A DNA stretch of 64,000 bases from Modicisalibacter sp049808615 (GTDB lineage: Bacteria; Pseudomonadota; Gammaproteobacteria; Pseudomonadales; Halomonadaceae). Position numbers and translations under genes: made by a program. Numbering within the stretch: position 1 is the stretch's first letter; every line of letters begins with the position of its first letter. The stretch is taken from positions 124,001 through 188,000 of the forward strand of contig NZ_JBNCAN010000004.1 in NCBI RefSeq assembly GCF_049808615.1, written 5' to 3'. Below are positions 7,467-16,969 of this stretch, piece after piece. The notes beneath the pieces are model-generated. The model was not told where the DNA came from, made no database searches, and saw nothing but the letters and a program-made list of their open reading frames with translations.

Positions 7467-8951
7467 ATGGCTTCATTGGAAACCCAACAACTCTTTATCG
7501 ACGGCCAGCGGGTAGACGCCACATCCGGCGAGACCTTCGAAGTCACCAACCCTGCCAACGGTGAGCATCTGGCGACCATTCAGCGGGCCTCGAAAGCGGA
7601 TGTGGATCGCGCCGTCGCCTCCGCTCGTAAAGGCCAGAAAGTCTGGGGCGCCATGAGCGGCATGGAGCGCAGCCGTATCCTTCAGCGTGCAGTGGCGCTC
7701 TTGAGAGAACGCAACGACGAGCTGGCCCACCTGGAAACCTTGAACACCGGCAAGCCGATCAGCGAAACCTCGACGGTAGACATCGTCACCGGGGCAGATT
7801 CTCTGGAATATTATGCCGGACTGGCGCCGGCCATCGAGGGCACCCAGATTCCGCTGCGCGAAGATTCTTTCGTCTATACCCGGCGTGAACCGCTCGGGGT
7901 GGTGGGCGCCATCGGTGCCTGGAACTACCCGATTCAGATCGCCTGCTGGAAATCGGCTCCGGCCCTGGCCGCCGGTAATGCGGTGGTGTTCAAACCCAGC
8001 GAGGTCACGCCGCTGACCACCCTCCTGCTGGCGGAGATATTCAGCGAGGCCGGTCTGCCGGATGGCGTGTTCAATGTCGTCCAAGGTGCCGGTGATGTCG
8101 GTGCCATGCTCAGCGAACACGAAGGCATCGACAAGATCACTTTCACCGGCGAAGCCGGCACCGGCAAGAAGGTCATGGCTACCGCTGCTTCCTCATCCCT
8201 CAAGGAAGTGACCATGGAGCTCGGCGGCAAGTCCCCGCTGATCGTGTTCGACGATGCGGATCTCGAGCGCGCCGCGGATGCGGCGATGATGGCCAACTTC
8301 TATTCCAGCGGACAGGTGTGCACCCACGGCACCCGGGTTTTCGTGCAGCGCTCGGTCAAGGAGGCCTTCGAGGAGAAGATTCAGGAACGCGTGGCGCGCA
8401 TCAAGTTCGGTGATCCGCTGGACCCTGAAGTCAACTTCGGCCCGCTGGTCAGCTTCGAGCATCTCGACAAGGTGCTCTCGTATCTGGAACTCGGCCCTCA
8501 GGAAGGCGCGCGACTGCTTGCCGGGGGAAAACGCATGACCGAGGGTGCTGACTCTAATTATGAGTACGCCAAGGGCGCCTGGGCTCAGCCGACAGTCTTT
8601 ACCGATTGCACGGATGACATGCGCATCGTGCAAGAGGAAATCTTTGGCCCGGTCATGTCGATCCTGGTCTTCGACGATGAGGAAGAGGTCATCCGGCGGG
8701 CCAACGACACCACCTATGGCCTCGCAGCGGGGCTCTTCAGCGAAGGGCTCAACCGTGCGCACCGCGTCATCCATCGCCTCGAGGCCGGCATCTGCTGGAT
8801 CAATACCTGGGGCGATTCCCCGGCGGAAATGCCGGTAGGCGGTTACAAGCAGTCCGGTATCGGGCGCGAAAACGGCCTTTCATCGCTTGAGCACTACACC
8901 CAGATCAAATCCGTGCAGGTCGAGATGGGACCATTCCCGGCAGTTTTCTAA
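7467..8951 (+). CDS. betB: Betaine aldehyde dehydrogenase BetB
   Basis: 494 residues of the aldehyde dehydrogenase superfamily. It oxidises betaine aldehyde to glycine betaine with NAD(P)+, the second step of osmoprotectant synthesis in the cytoplasm. Visible features are the cofactor-site segment GAIGAWNYPIQIACWK, the general base E251 in VTMELGGKSPL and the nucleophile C285 in SSGQVCTHGTRVF. An AGGAGG lies just before the ATG. The gene follows betI directly and precedes betA. Length and motifs agree with BetB throughout. Confidence 0.97.
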   Translation: MASLETQQLFIDGQRVDATSGETFEVTNPANGEHLATIQRASKADVDRAVASARKGQKVWGAMSGMERSRILQRAVALLRERNDELAHLETLNTGKPISETSTVDIVTGADSLEYYAGLAPAIEGTQIPLREDSFVYTRREPLGVVGAIGAWNYPIQIACWKSAPALAAGNAVVFKPSEVTPLTTLLLAEIFSEAGLPDGVFNVVQGAGDVGAMLSEHEGIDKITFTGEAGTGKKVMATAASSSLKEVTMELGGKSPLIVFDDADLERAADAAMMANFYSSGQVCTHGTRVFVQRSVKEAFEEKIQERVARIKFGDPLDPEVNFGPLVSFEHLDKVLSYLELGPQEGARLLAGGKRMTEGADSNYEYAKGAWAQPTVFTDCTDDMRIVQEEIFGPVMSILVFDDEEEVIRRANDTTYGLAAGLFSEGLNRAHRVIHRLEAGICWINTWGDSPAEMPVGGYKQSGIGRENGLSSLEHYTQIKSVQVEMGPFPAVF

Positions 8952-8988
8952 AGACTCCTTTTCAAACGCTCGCGAAGGTGGACGCCGC

Positions 8989-9106
8989 GGGCAAGGCGGA
9001 GCAAGGGTCTTTTGCCATGGCCGGAAAAGGCTCCATGCAATTCCGGCATTTCCGCCATCCATGGCGGTCAGATGGCAAAAGTAGCGCCCCTTGCGGAGTC
9101 TTGCCC
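8989..9106. repeat. Imperfect inverted repeat between betB and betA
   Basis: The 223-base gap between betB and betA contains two imperfectly complementary arms. The left arm (about 8989-9020) runs GGCAAGGCGGAGCAAGGG then CTTTTGCCATGG; the right arm (about 9057-9106) holds CCATGG, ATGGCAAAAG, CCCCTTGCGGAGTCTTGCC. An inner pair (CCGGAA...TTCCGG) lies between them. The RNA could fold into a long branched hairpin and adjust betA expression relative to betB, or this could be a mobile repeat. No gene seen. Confidence 0.5.
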
Positions 9107-9174
9107 CCGGAAAAGCCCATTCTTCTATTCGCCAGATTGTGAAAGGAGTTTCAAGCCATCTACAGGAGACATTC

Positions 9175-10860
9175 ATGGCGCAGCCACGAGAATACGACTA
9201 CGTCATCATCGGTGCAGGTTCGGCGGGCAACGTGCTCGCCACCCGGCTGACCGAAGACCCGGATGTCCGGGTGTTGCTATTGGAAGCCGGCGGCCCGGAT
9301 TATCGCTTCGATTTTCGTACCCAGATGCCGGCAGCGCTGGCCTATCCATTACAAGGCAAGCGTTATAACTGGGCCTTCGAGACGGACCCTGAACCCTACA
9401 TGAACAACCGACGCATGGAGTGCGGCCGCGGCAAGGGGCTAGGCGGATCGTCGCTGATCAACGGCATGTGCTATCTGCGCGGCAATGCGCTGGATTACGA
9501 CAATTGGGCCAAGGCACCAGGGTTGGAGGATTGGCACTATCTCGCCTGTCTGCCCTACTTCAAGAAGGCGGAAACCCGCGACATCGGCCCCAATGACTAT
9601 CACGGCGGTGACGGGCCGGTTTCGGTGGCCACGCCGAAGAAGGGCAACAACGAACTCTACGGCGCCTTCATCCAGGCCGGCGTGGAAGCCGGATATCCTG
9701 CCACCGAGGACGTCAACGGCTACCAGCAGGAGGGCTTCGGGCCGATGGATCGCACCACCACCCCCAAGGGGCGTCGCGCCTCCACGGCCCGCGGCTACCT
9801 GGACATCGCCAAGCAGCGCGACAACCTGACCATCGAAACCCACGCCCTGACCGATCGCATCCTCTTCGAAGGCAAGCGAGCAGTGGGCGTCAGCTATGCG
9901 CGCAAGGGCCGAGTTCAGGAAGTTCGCGTTCGCCGCGAGGTGCTGCTGTGCGGTGGCGCCATCGCTTCACCGCAAATCTTGTTGCGCTCCGGTGTGGGTA
10001 ACCCCGAACAGCTCAGGGAGTTCGACATCCCAGTGGTGCATGAATTGGCCGGGGTCGGCGAGAACCTCCAGGATCACCTGGAGATGTATATCCAATACGA
10101 GTGCAAGAAACCCATCTCGCTCTACCCCGCCCTGAAATGGTGGAACCAGCCCAGGATCGGTGCTCAGTGGTTGTTCCAGGGCAAGGGTATCGGCGCCAGC
10201 AACCAGTTCGAGGCGGCGGGGTTCATTCGCACCAGCGACGTCGAGGAATGGCCCAACCTGCAATACCACTTCCTGCCCATCGCCATCAGCTACAATGGCA
10301 AGAGCGCAGTGCATGCCCACGGTTTCCAGGCTCACGTAGGCTCCATGCGCTCCATGAGCCGCGGTCGCGTGCGCCTCACCTCTCGCGATCCCGCAGCAGC
10401 TCCCAGCATCCTGTTCAACTACATGTGCCATGACAAAGACTGGGAAGAGTTTCGTGATGCCATCCGTATCACTCGCGACATCATCGCTCAACCTGCGATG
10501 GACGAGTATCGTGGTCGCGAGATAGCTCCCGGTCCCGAGGTGCAGACGGATGCTCAGCTCGATGAGTTCGTTCGTCAGAACGCCGAGACTGCCTATCATC
10601 CCTGCGGGACCTGCAAGATGGGTAGCAAGGATGACCCCATGGCGGTGGTCGATGGGGCCGGGCGCGTACATGGTCTCGAGAACCTGCGTGTGATCGATGC
10701 CTCGATCATGCCGCTGATCACCACGGGCAACCTCAACGCCCCCACCATCATGATCGCCGAGAAGGTGGCGGACAAGGTACGCGGTCGAGAGCCACTACCC
10801 GCTGCGGATGTGCCTTATTACGTGGCCGATGATCAGCCTGCCCGACGCAGAGCTTCTTGA
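9175..10860 (+). CDS. betA: Choline dehydrogenase BetA
   Basis: 561 residues, a GMC-family flavoprotein that oxidises choline to betaine aldehyde and passes electrons to the respiratory chain. The FAD-binding motif is at the N-terminus (YDYVIIGAGSAGNVLATRL), and the GMC signature (ECGRGKGLGGSSLINGMCY) and the active-site His region (TAYHPCGTCKMGS) follow. I placed the start at the ATG at 9175, which has AGGAG six to ten bases upstream and gives the canonical BetA N-terminus; an upstream extension to 9091 is not supported. It is the third gene of betIBA, separated from betB by a structured gap. Confidence 0.97.
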   Translation: MAQPREYDYVIIGAGSAGNVLATRLTEDPDVRVLLLEAGGPDYRFDFRTQMPAALAYPLQGKRYNWAFETDPEPYMNNRRMECGRGKGLGGSSLINGMCYLRGNALDYDNWAKAPGLEDWHYLACLPYFKKAETRDIGPNDYHGGDGPVSVATPKKGNNELYGAFIQAGVEAGYPATEDVNGYQQEGFGPMDRTTTPKGRRASTARGYLDIAKQRDNLTIETHALTDRILFEGKRAVGVSYARKGRVQEVRVRREVLLCGGAIASPQILLRSGVGNPEQLREFDIPVVHELAGVGENLQDHLEMYIQYECKKPISLYPALKWWNQPRIGAQWLFQGKGIGASNQFEAAGFIRTSDVEEWPNLQYHFLPIAISYNGKSAVHAHGFQAHVGSMRSMSRGRVRLTSRDPAAAPSILFNYMCHDKDWEEFRDAIRITRDIIAQPAMDEYRGREIAPGPEVQTDAQLDEFVRQNAETAYHPCGTCKMGSKDDPMAVVDGAGRVHGLENLRVIDASIMPLITTGNLNAPTIMIAEKVADKVRGREPLPAADVPYYVADDQPARRRAS

Positions 10861-10968
10861 TAAGCGATGCTTAAGTTAAAAGCCATATAAGACTAATGAG
10901 TCGAATATGAGCAGGAATCCAGTGATCGTTCCCTGGCCAGTCACGAATATTTGAACTAAGCTGACTAA

Positions 10969-10986
10969 TTCAAACAACCGTTCGAA
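10969..10986. promoter_or_regulatory. Candidate PsrA/FadR-type operator upstream of fadE
   Basis: TTCAAACAACCGTTCGAA is a near-perfect dyad with a four-base centre, 31 bases before the fadE start. It resembles the CAAAC-N2-4-GTTTG type site bound by PsrA, a TetR-type fatty-acid-responsive repressor in pseudomonads and relatives. One position of the right half deviates. The regulator gene is not in this window; the assignment is inference. Confidence 0.45.
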
Positions 10987-11016
10987 TACGCAGCTACTGA
11001 TTGCCTGGAGACGCAC

Positions 11017-13467
11017 ATGCTTCAATTACTCTTGGTCGTGTTGGCCATCGTCGGTCTTGTAGAGGTGATGCGCCGCGAAGCGGGCGCCATGTCGGCCTTG
11101 GGAATACTGGCCATTCTTGGCGTCATCGGTCTATTGTTCGGAGCGCCGGTCATCGGGGTGCTCTTCGTTCTTGGCGCCATCATCATCGCCGCTTGCGGCC
11201 TGCCTGTGCTTCGTCGTGCCTGGCTTACGCCGCGCATTCTAGCGCTATTCCACAAGGTGGCGCCCAAGGTGTCCGACACGGAGCGCACGGCGCTGGAAGC
11301 CGGCACCGTTTCCTGGGATGGTGAGCTATTCTCCGGCAAGCCGCAGTGGCAACGCCTGCTCGACTTCCGCGATGATGGTCTGAGCGACGAAGAGCGCGCC
11401 TTCCTGGATCACCAATGCTCTGTCGCCGCCGGCATGTGCAACGATTGGGAAATCTCCGAAGAACGCGCCGACCTGCCCGAGCCTCTATGGAACTACCTTA
11501 AGAAAGAGCGCTTCTTCGGCATGATCATTCCCAAGCAATACGGCGGGCTGGGCTTCTCGGCCAAGGCGCAATCTGCGGTGCTGCAGAAGCTGTCGATCAA
11601 CGAGACCTTGACCGTCACCGTGGGTGTGCCCAACTCCCTCGGGCCGGGCGAGCTACTGCTCAAGTACGGTACCGAAGAACAGAAAGACTATTATCTGCCG
11701 CGTCTGGCGGATGGTCGCGAGATTCCCTGCTTTGGCCTGACCGGCCCACGCGCCGGTAGCGACGCCACCTCCCTGCCCGATGTGGGCATCGTGTGCCGCG
11801 GCACGCACAACGGTGAAGAAGTGCTCGGCCTGAAGCTCACCTTCGAGAAGCGTTGGATCACCCTGGCACCGATCGCTACTGTCGTCGGCTTGGCATTCCG
11901 CATGTTCGATCCAGACAAGCTGCTGGGTGAAGAAACCGACCTCGGCATCACCTGTGCCTTGATTCCACGCCACACGGAAGGGATGGAGATTGGCCGCCGC
12001 CATCACCCCATCGGCAGTCCCTTCATGAATGGCCCTATCGTCGGCAAGGATGTCTTCATCCCACTTGACTACCTGATCGGCGGCACCGAGATGGCCGGCC
12101 AGGGTTGGCGCATGCTGGTGGAATGTCTGTCTGTGGGTCGTTGCATCACCCTGCCCTCCGGCGCTTCCGGGGTTGGCCGCTATGCGATTGGCTGGGCCGG
12201 TGGTTTCACGCGCATTCGTCGTCAGTTCAATATGCCGGTAGCGGAGATGGAGGGCGTACAGGAGGCCTTGGCACGCCTCACTGCTCACGCCTATATCGCC
12301 CAGGCCACGGTCATGCAGACCGCCAATCTGATCGATCACGGCGAGAAGCCCGCCGTGCCCTCGGCGATTCTCAAGAGTCAGTTGACGGAATTCCAGCGCA
12401 GCATCCTGGCGGATGCCATGGACGTGCATGGCGGACGCGCCGTCACACTTGGCCCGCGCAACTATCTCGGCCCTGCCTGGAGCGCGGTGCCGGTGTCAAT
12501 CACCGTGGAAGGCGCCAACATCATGACCCGCAACCTGATGATATTCGGTCAGGGAGCGATTCGCTGCCATCCTTATGTGCTGGAAGAACTGGCCGCCAAG
12601 GACGCCGATGATGCACGTGCTTTCGATAAGGCGTTCTTCGGTCATGCTCGTTTGATCTTCGGCAACGCGGCCCGAGCCTTCGTTCAAGGCCTGGGCCTGG
12701 CCAAGCCCAGCGTGCCCTTCGATGAGGTCGCAGCCCCCTACGCCAAGGATGTGGCGCGTCTATCGGCAGCCTTCGGTCTATGTGCCGACGCCGCCATGGT
12801 CAGCCTGGGTTCCGAACTCAAGAAGCGGGAGATGATCTCGGCGCGCTTGGGAGATGTGCTTTCCAACCTCTACCTGACCTCCATGGTGCTCAAACAGTGG
12901 CATGCGGGGAACAGCGTCGAGCATGAGGCGGCACTCCTGCACTACAGCTGCCAGACCCTGCTTTATCGCGCCGAACAAGCAATGGCCGAGCTGTTCGACA
13001 ACCTGCCCAACCGCGCGCTGGGCAAGGCGCTGGCGGTGATCACCATGCCGTTGGGTCGTCGCTGGAAGCGCCCCGAGGACAGCCTGACACGCGAGATCGC
13101 CCGGGCCATTTCCACCGATACCGCGCTGCGTCACAAGCTGATCGCCGACACATGGAACACCCAGGAAAAAGGTCAGCAGGACAATCCCCTGGCACGCTAC
13201 AACGCCTTGTTGGCCGAATACGACCGCGCAGACCCGATCTATCGCGCCATCAACAAGGCCTATGCCAAGGGCACGCTGCCGGCAGAGGCCCTGCATCCGG
13301 AGCAGCGCATCGAAGCCGCGCTGGAAGCGGAACTGATCAATCAGGAGGATGCAGACTTCATGCGTCGCTATGAAAAAGAGGTGCTTGAAATGCTCACCGT
13401 CGATGATTTTGCCTTCGACGCCTTTGCGACTCACAAGGACAAGGTGGTCTGGCATGACGCTGCCTGA
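11017..13467 (+). CDS. fadE: Acyl-CoA dehydrogenase FadE
   Basis: 816 residues, matching the unusually long FadE type of gammaproteobacteria (E. coli FadE is about 814). It catalyses the first step of fatty acid beta-oxidation, acyl-CoA to trans-2-enoyl-CoA, at the membrane. The N-terminus has two to three hydrophobic segments (LLLVVLAIVGLVEV, ALGILAILGVIGLLFGAPVIGVLFVLGAIIIAA in parts). The dehydrogenase core follows (FFGMIIPKQYGGLGFS, CFGLTGPRAGSD), then the extended C-terminal domain. GGAG lies upstream of the ATG. It stands alone, with a PsrA-like site upstream and a strong terminator downstream. Confidence 0.96.
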   Translation: MLQLLLVVLAIVGLVEVMRREAGAMSALGILAILGVIGLLFGAPVIGVLFVLGAIIIAACGLPVLRRAWLTPRILALFHKVAPKVSDTERTALEAGTVSWDGELFSGKPQWQRLLDFRDDGLSDEERAFLDHQCSVAAGMCNDWEISEERADLPEPLWNYLKKERFFGMIIPKQYGGLGFSAKAQSAVLQKLSINETLTVTVGVPNSLGPGELLLKYGTEEQKDYYLPRLADGREIPCFGLTGPRAGSDATSLPDVGIVCRGTHNGEEVLGLKLTFEKRWITLAPIATVVGLAFRMFDPDKLLGEETDLGITCALIPRHTEGMEIGRRHHPIGSPFMNGPIVGKDVFIPLDYLIGGTEMAGQGWRMLVECLSVGRCITLPSGASGVGRYAIGWAGGFTRIRRQFNMPVAEMEGVQEALARLTAHAYIAQATVMQTANLIDHGEKPAVPSAILKSQLTEFQRSILADAMDVHGGRAVTLGPRNYLGPAWSAVPVSITVEGANIMTRNLMIFGQGAIRCHPYVLEELAAKDADDARAFDKAFFGHARLIFGNAARAFVQGLGLAKPSVPFDEVAAPYAKDVARLSAAFGLCADAAMVSLGSELKKREMISARLGDVLSNLYLTSMVLKQWHAGNSVEHEAALLHYSCQTLLYRAEQAMAELFDNLPNRALGKALAVITMPLGRRWKRPEDSLTREIARAISTDTALRHKLIADTWNTQEKGQQDNPLARYNALLAEYDRADPIYRAINKAYAKGTLPAEALHPEQRIEAALEAELINQEDADFMRRYEKEVLEMLTVDDFAFDAFATHKDKVVWHDAA

Positions 13468-13511
13468 TGGGCAAGCGCTGACGGGTAGAGCTGATTGATA
13501 TCCCACAGCAG

Positions 13512-13550
13512 AAACACATCGCCCCGGCTACTGGCCGGGGCGATGTGTTT
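13512..13550. terminator. Bidirectional terminator between fadE and the RlpA-like gene
   Basis: A perfect 17-bp stem (13512-13528 with 13534-13550) with a five-base loop TACTG. The stem ends in AAA/TTT on both sides, so it can serve the convergent fadE (plus) and rlpA-like (minus) transcripts. Confidence 0.9.
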
Positions 13551-13565
13551 ACGATGAAAAAAAGA

Positions 13566-13997
13566 TCAATCGATTCCTTGTACCTTTACCGGCACGACTC
13601 CACTGCGAATCATCCCGAGTCGTTCGGCGGCGCGATAGGAAAGATCGATGATACGACCCCGCACGAAGGGACCGCGATCATTGATGCGCACTACCACCTC
13701 ACGACCGTTATCGAGATTGGTGACCGCGACCCGAGACCCAAACGGCAGTACGGGATGGGCGGCGGTCATGGCACTGCGCTCATAGCGTTCGCCGCTGGCG
13801 GTCTGCTTGCCCTGGTAGGCGTCACTGTAATAGGACGCCCGCCCCTCATCGACATAGGATGATACGTCGCCATTGAACGAGGCAGGGCCTCCTGCGCAGC
13901 CGGCCAGCACACTGACGCTCAGGGCCAGAATCAGAACCTGGCGGATACGCTCTCGGCGACAGAGTCGATCATCGTGCGGGATAAGCATCGCGGTCAT
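13566..13997 (-). CDS. RlpA-like double-psi beta-barrel lipoprotein
   Basis: 143 residues. A lipoprotein signal peptide ends in a lipobox LAGC at about residues 31-34 after a hydrophobic stretch (VLILALSVSVLAGC). The remainder is an RlpA-type double-psi beta-barrel domain: GRASYYSDAYQGKQTASGER, FGSRVAVTNLDNGREVVVRI, NDRGPFVRGRIIDLS. RlpA proteins are septal lytic transglycosylases acting on stripped peptidoglycan glycans. This copy lacks the C-terminal SPOR domain, so it is a short paralogue and may not localise to septa. An internal ATG at 13988 is an alternative start. It converges on fadE across a terminator. Confidence 0.88.
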   Translation of the reverse strand: MTAMLIPHDDRLCRRERIRQVLILALSVSVLAGCAGGPASFNGDVSSYVDEGRASYYSDAYQGKQTASGERYERSAMTAAHPVLPFGSRVAVTNLDNGREVVVRINDRGPFVRGRIIDLSYRAAERLGMIRSGVVPVKVQGID

Positions 13998-14027
13998 TTC
14001 TCATAGCATGAGGGCTTTCATGATCAT

Positions 14028-15005
14028 TCAAGGCAACAGCACCGTCGAGCCGGTCGTCTTGCGCTCCGCCAACGCTGTCTGAGCCTCCCCAGCCTTTTCC
14101 AGAGGATAGCTCTGGGCGATGTCGATCTTGATCTTGCCGCTTTCCAGCATTTCGAATAGCTCAGCGGCCATCTGTTCCAGTCGCCCATGGGTATCGGCAT
14201 AGCCAGCGAGGCTTGGCCGCGTAAGATAAAGCGATCCTTTCTGATTGAGGATGGCGACATTCACGCCTTCGACGGATCCAGAAGCGTTGCCGAAGCTGAC
14301 CATCAGGCCCCGCTTCTGCAGGCAATCCAGGGACGTTTCCCAGGTATCCTTGCCCACCGAGTCGTAGACCACCGGCACCATCTCGCCCTTGGTCAGTTCC
14401 CGTACCCGCTCGACCACGTTTTCTTTGGTGTAATCGACGGTTGCCCAGGCACCGTTCTTCATCGCCAAGTCCGCCTTCTCCTTGGAGCTGACCGTACCGA
14501 TCAGTTTTACCCCCAGCGCCTTGGCCCATTGGCAAGCGATGGAGCCGACACCCCCGGCCGCTGCATGGAACAGGATGGTATCGCCTTTTTGCACACGATA
14601 GGTCTGACGCAGCAGGTATTGCACCGTCAGTCCCTTGAGCATGCAGCCCGCCGCGGTCTCGAAGGCGACGGCTTCGGGCAGTTTCACCAGCTTCTCCGCC
14701 GGCAACGTATGCACCTCAGCGTAGGCGCCTAGCGGTCCCAATGCATAGGCGACCCGATCACCCTCTTTCACATGAGATACGCCCTTGCCCACGACATCCA
14801 CGATGCCGGCACCTTCGGTGCCGAGTCCTGACGGCATGGACGGCGCCGGATAGAGGCCGGTGCGGAAATAGATATCGATGAAATTCAAGCCCACGGCGTG
14901 GTTCTTGACCCGCACCTCACCTTCCTTGGGTTCCTCCGGCGTAAAGTCCACGACCTCGAGCACTTCGGGGCCTCCGGTCTGGGAGAACTGAATACGTTTT
15001 GGCAT
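14028..15005 (-). CDS. qorA: NADPH:quinone oxidoreductase (zeta-crystallin type)
   Basis: 325 residues of the medium-chain reductase family without the catalytic zinc ligands. Features are EVRVKNHAVGLNFIDIYFRTG near the N-terminus and the nucleotide-binding segment HAAAGGVGSIACQWAKALG. Members reduce quinones by one electron using NADPH and cope with oxidative stress. AAGGAG lies eight bases before the ATG. It appears to be a single-gene transcript between the RlpA-like gene and a DUF488 gene, all on the minus strand. Confidence 0.92.
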   Translation of the reverse strand: MPKRIQFSQTGGPEVLEVVDFTPEEPKEGEVRVKNHAVGLNFIDIYFRTGLYPAPSMPSGLGTEGAGIVDVVGKGVSHVKEGDRVAYALGPLGAYAEVHTLPAEKLVKLPEAVAFETAAGCMLKGLTVQYLLRQTYRVQKGDTILFHAAAGGVGSIACQWAKALGVKLIGTVSSKEKADLAMKNGAWATVDYTKENVVERVRELTKGEMVPVVYDSVGKDTWETSLDCLQKRGLMVSFGNASGSVEGVNVAILNQKGSLYLTRPSLAGYADTHGRLEQMAAELFEMLESGKIKIDIAQSYPLEKAGEAQTALAERKTTGSTVLLP

Positions 15006-15158
15006 GGGAACACTCCTTATTCGGCTGGGAAAAATTCGAGCTCATACAAGGGTCGCAGGAATGAGCAGCCCTGTCATTAGTACGCAAATGAAGTGTGCAC
15101 CTCGATGCGGCACCAAGAAACCGCTATCGAGCGTTGAGCTTTTATCATGATTTGCGCC

Positions 15159-15707
15159 TTATGAATCCCTTTCATCAGGACTCGGATAGATGAGGTCACC
15201 GTCTTCCCTGGCCTGCGCCGCCTTGGTCATCACCGCGGGCTGGATACGGTCAGCGTTCATCAGGTGATAGACCTGTTCGCCGCAATGAAGCAAATGATCG
15301 GCGATGATGCGGCGGTGGCAACGCCACCATACCGCTTCCGCGCACATGATCGCGCAAGTCTGGCGGTGACCGAGTTCGATTAGCCTAGTGAGCCCCCGGC
15401 GAAACGTTTCCGACAAGGCATAGTCCGCATAGTTATGAAAGCTGCGATTGCGCCAGTAGCCATTGACGTCATCCTCGACGGTTTTCGACCGATTACGCAG
15501 ACCTGCCAGTTCAGCGCTGTGCGTATAACCGATACCCAGCGGCGCAAGCGAGCCCGACAACTCATCGTGATTGAATTGCGGATTGGTACGCGAGCGCGGC
15601 ATGGCCCGGACATCGACGACATGCTCGATCCCGGCCGCGCCTAGCAGCGTGACGAACTCATCGAGCGTGCGAGTCGAGTGCCCTACCGTATAGAAGGCAT
15701 GTTTCAC
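15159..15707 (-). CDS. DUF488 domain-containing protein
   Basis: 182 residues with the DUF488 pattern: YTVGHSTRTLDEFVTLL at the start, VVDVRAMPRSRTNPQFN, and a Cys-containing stretch CAIMCAEAVWWRCHRRIIAD typical of the family. Its biochemical role is not established. It is not obviously in an operon; the flanking intergenic regions are 150 bases or more. Family call is firm, function unknown. Confidence 0.88.
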   Translation of the reverse strand: MKHAFYTVGHSTRTLDEFVTLLGAAGIEHVVDVRAMPRSRTNPQFNHDELSGSLAPLGIGYTHSAELAGLRNRSKTVEDDVNGYWRNRSFHNYADYALSETFRRGLTRLIELGHRQTCAIMCAEAVWWRCHRRIIADHLLHCGEQVYHLMNADRIQPAVMTKAAQAREDGDLIYPSPDERDS

Positions 15708-16075
15708 GATGGAAATCTCTTATCTGATCCGGGCCGGGAGTGCTTTCAGCCTCGTTATTACTCGAGCTTACCTTGTATGTCGTACCAAGGAATCAGTGGT
15801 GGCATCAAGCGTATCGTGCAATGACCGCTGCTGATCGGCAGCAGCGATGCCGCGGTCGTCACTCTCTAGACTTGTTTGAACCATTGCTTGGGTCGAGCTT
15901 ACACCATGATCGAAATTGCCTTAAAAATGGGGTATCCGGATTAGCTGGTTGCTGCACACGCTGTAATGTCAGATAAACAGCAAGCGTCGCAACGGACTGG
16001 CTGGTTGACCAGATTGTTTTGAAGACTCCCCATCTGTTAACAGTGAAGCCACCCGCAAGGCGGTGCCTAGCCCCG
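15708..16075. other. Gene-poor intergenic stretch (368 bases)
   Basis: No convincing gene on either strand. A minus-strand frame runs through 15859-16125 but overlaps the end of the LysR gene and has no ribosome site. Base composition is lower in GC than the flanks near 15900-16050. A short hairpin (GCTGCTGATCGGCAGCAGC region, 15828-15846) is visible. Together with the pseudogenes at 17.1 and 18.4 kb this looks like decayed accessory DNA. Confidence 0.4.
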
Positions 16076-16957
16076 CTAATCGGCACTGAGCGAGAGCCGA
16101 GCCACGCACCAGTCCCATACCGCATCTCTCGAATCGAGAGGCAAGGGGGACCGCTTGCGGACCAGGAAGTAGCTGGGCTCTTTGATCATTGTCACATTCG
16201 TGACCTGCACCAGGCGCCCGGCCTCAAGATCCCCTGCCACAAACGCCCGGCATGCCAAGGCGACGCCCTGGCCGGCCAAGGCTGCATCCAGCGCTAGTGT
16301 CGTCTGGTTGAATACCGCACCGGGCAGCGTGCCCCCGCTACGCAGAAACATCGGCCAATGATCGTGCGCGTCATGCAATAGCGGCAGTTCCCCAAGCTGT
16401 TCGGTAGAAAGGGGTAGCGATAACTCTTTGACCAGATGGGGACTAGCGACAGCGACCAGCTCCTGGTGAAACAGCAGCGTGGCCTCCAGCCCGGACGGGA
16501 ACGGCGGACGGGCCAGCCGCACTGCGATGTCCACCTGGTCGCGATCAAAATCGGAGAGTGCCTCGGTGGCGACCGTGCGCAATTCCACGCCGAGAAGAGT
16601 GGCGTTCAGCTCGGTCAGACGAGGAATCAACAGCTTCGCGGCGAAGGTCGGCGTAACACTGATCGTGACAGTGTCCGGTCGCTCCAGGAGTCGTCCGGTG
16701 GCGTCCCGGAGCGTATCGAAGGCGCGGGTCACGTCTGTCAGGTAGGCCGCGCCCTGTAGCGTCAGGGCGAGGCCGCGCGGCAAGCGCTGGAACAGGGCCT
16801 GACCCAGATGTTCTTCCAACGCGCGCACCTGCTGCGCGACGGCACCTTGAGTGACGCCCAACTCATCGGCGGCGGCCCGGAAATTCAGTCGGCGGCCCGA
16901 GACCTCGAAGGCACGCAGGGCATTGAGAGGGGGGAGCTTGCGGCGGGATGGCGTCAT
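16076..16957 (-). CDS. LysR-family regulator (GcvA/AmpR-like)
   Basis: 293 residues. The N-terminus PPLNALRAFEVSGRRLNFRA followed by AADELGVTQGAVAQQVRALE is the HTH pattern of the GcvA subgroup, followed by the LysR effector domain. It is transcribed divergently from an SDR gene remnant 106 bases away; in intact versions of such pairs the regulator usually controls the divergent enzyme gene. Here that target is destroyed, and the next candidate target is the EamA exporter at 17.3 kb. Ligand unknown. Confidence 0.9.
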   Translation of the reverse strand: MTPSRRKLPPLNALRAFEVSGRRLNFRAAADELGVTQGAVAQQVRALEEHLGQALFQRLPRGLALTLQGAAYLTDVTRAFDTLRDATGRLLERPDTVTISVTPTFAAKLLIPRLTELNATLLGVELRTVATEALSDFDRDQVDIAVRLARPPFPSGLEATLLFHQELVAVASPHLVKELSLPLSTEQLGELPLLHDAHDHWPMFLRSGGTLPGAVFNQTTLALDAALAGQGVALACRAFVAGDLEAGRLVQVTNVTMIKEPSYFLVRKRSPLPLDSRDAVWDWCVARLSLSAD

Positions 16958-16969
16958 GATACATACCCC

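Noticed and set aside
15859..16125. A minus-strand frame of 88 codons in the 15.7-16.1 kb gap
   Set aside because: It overlaps the LysR 3' end, has no ribosome site and no recognisable domain.
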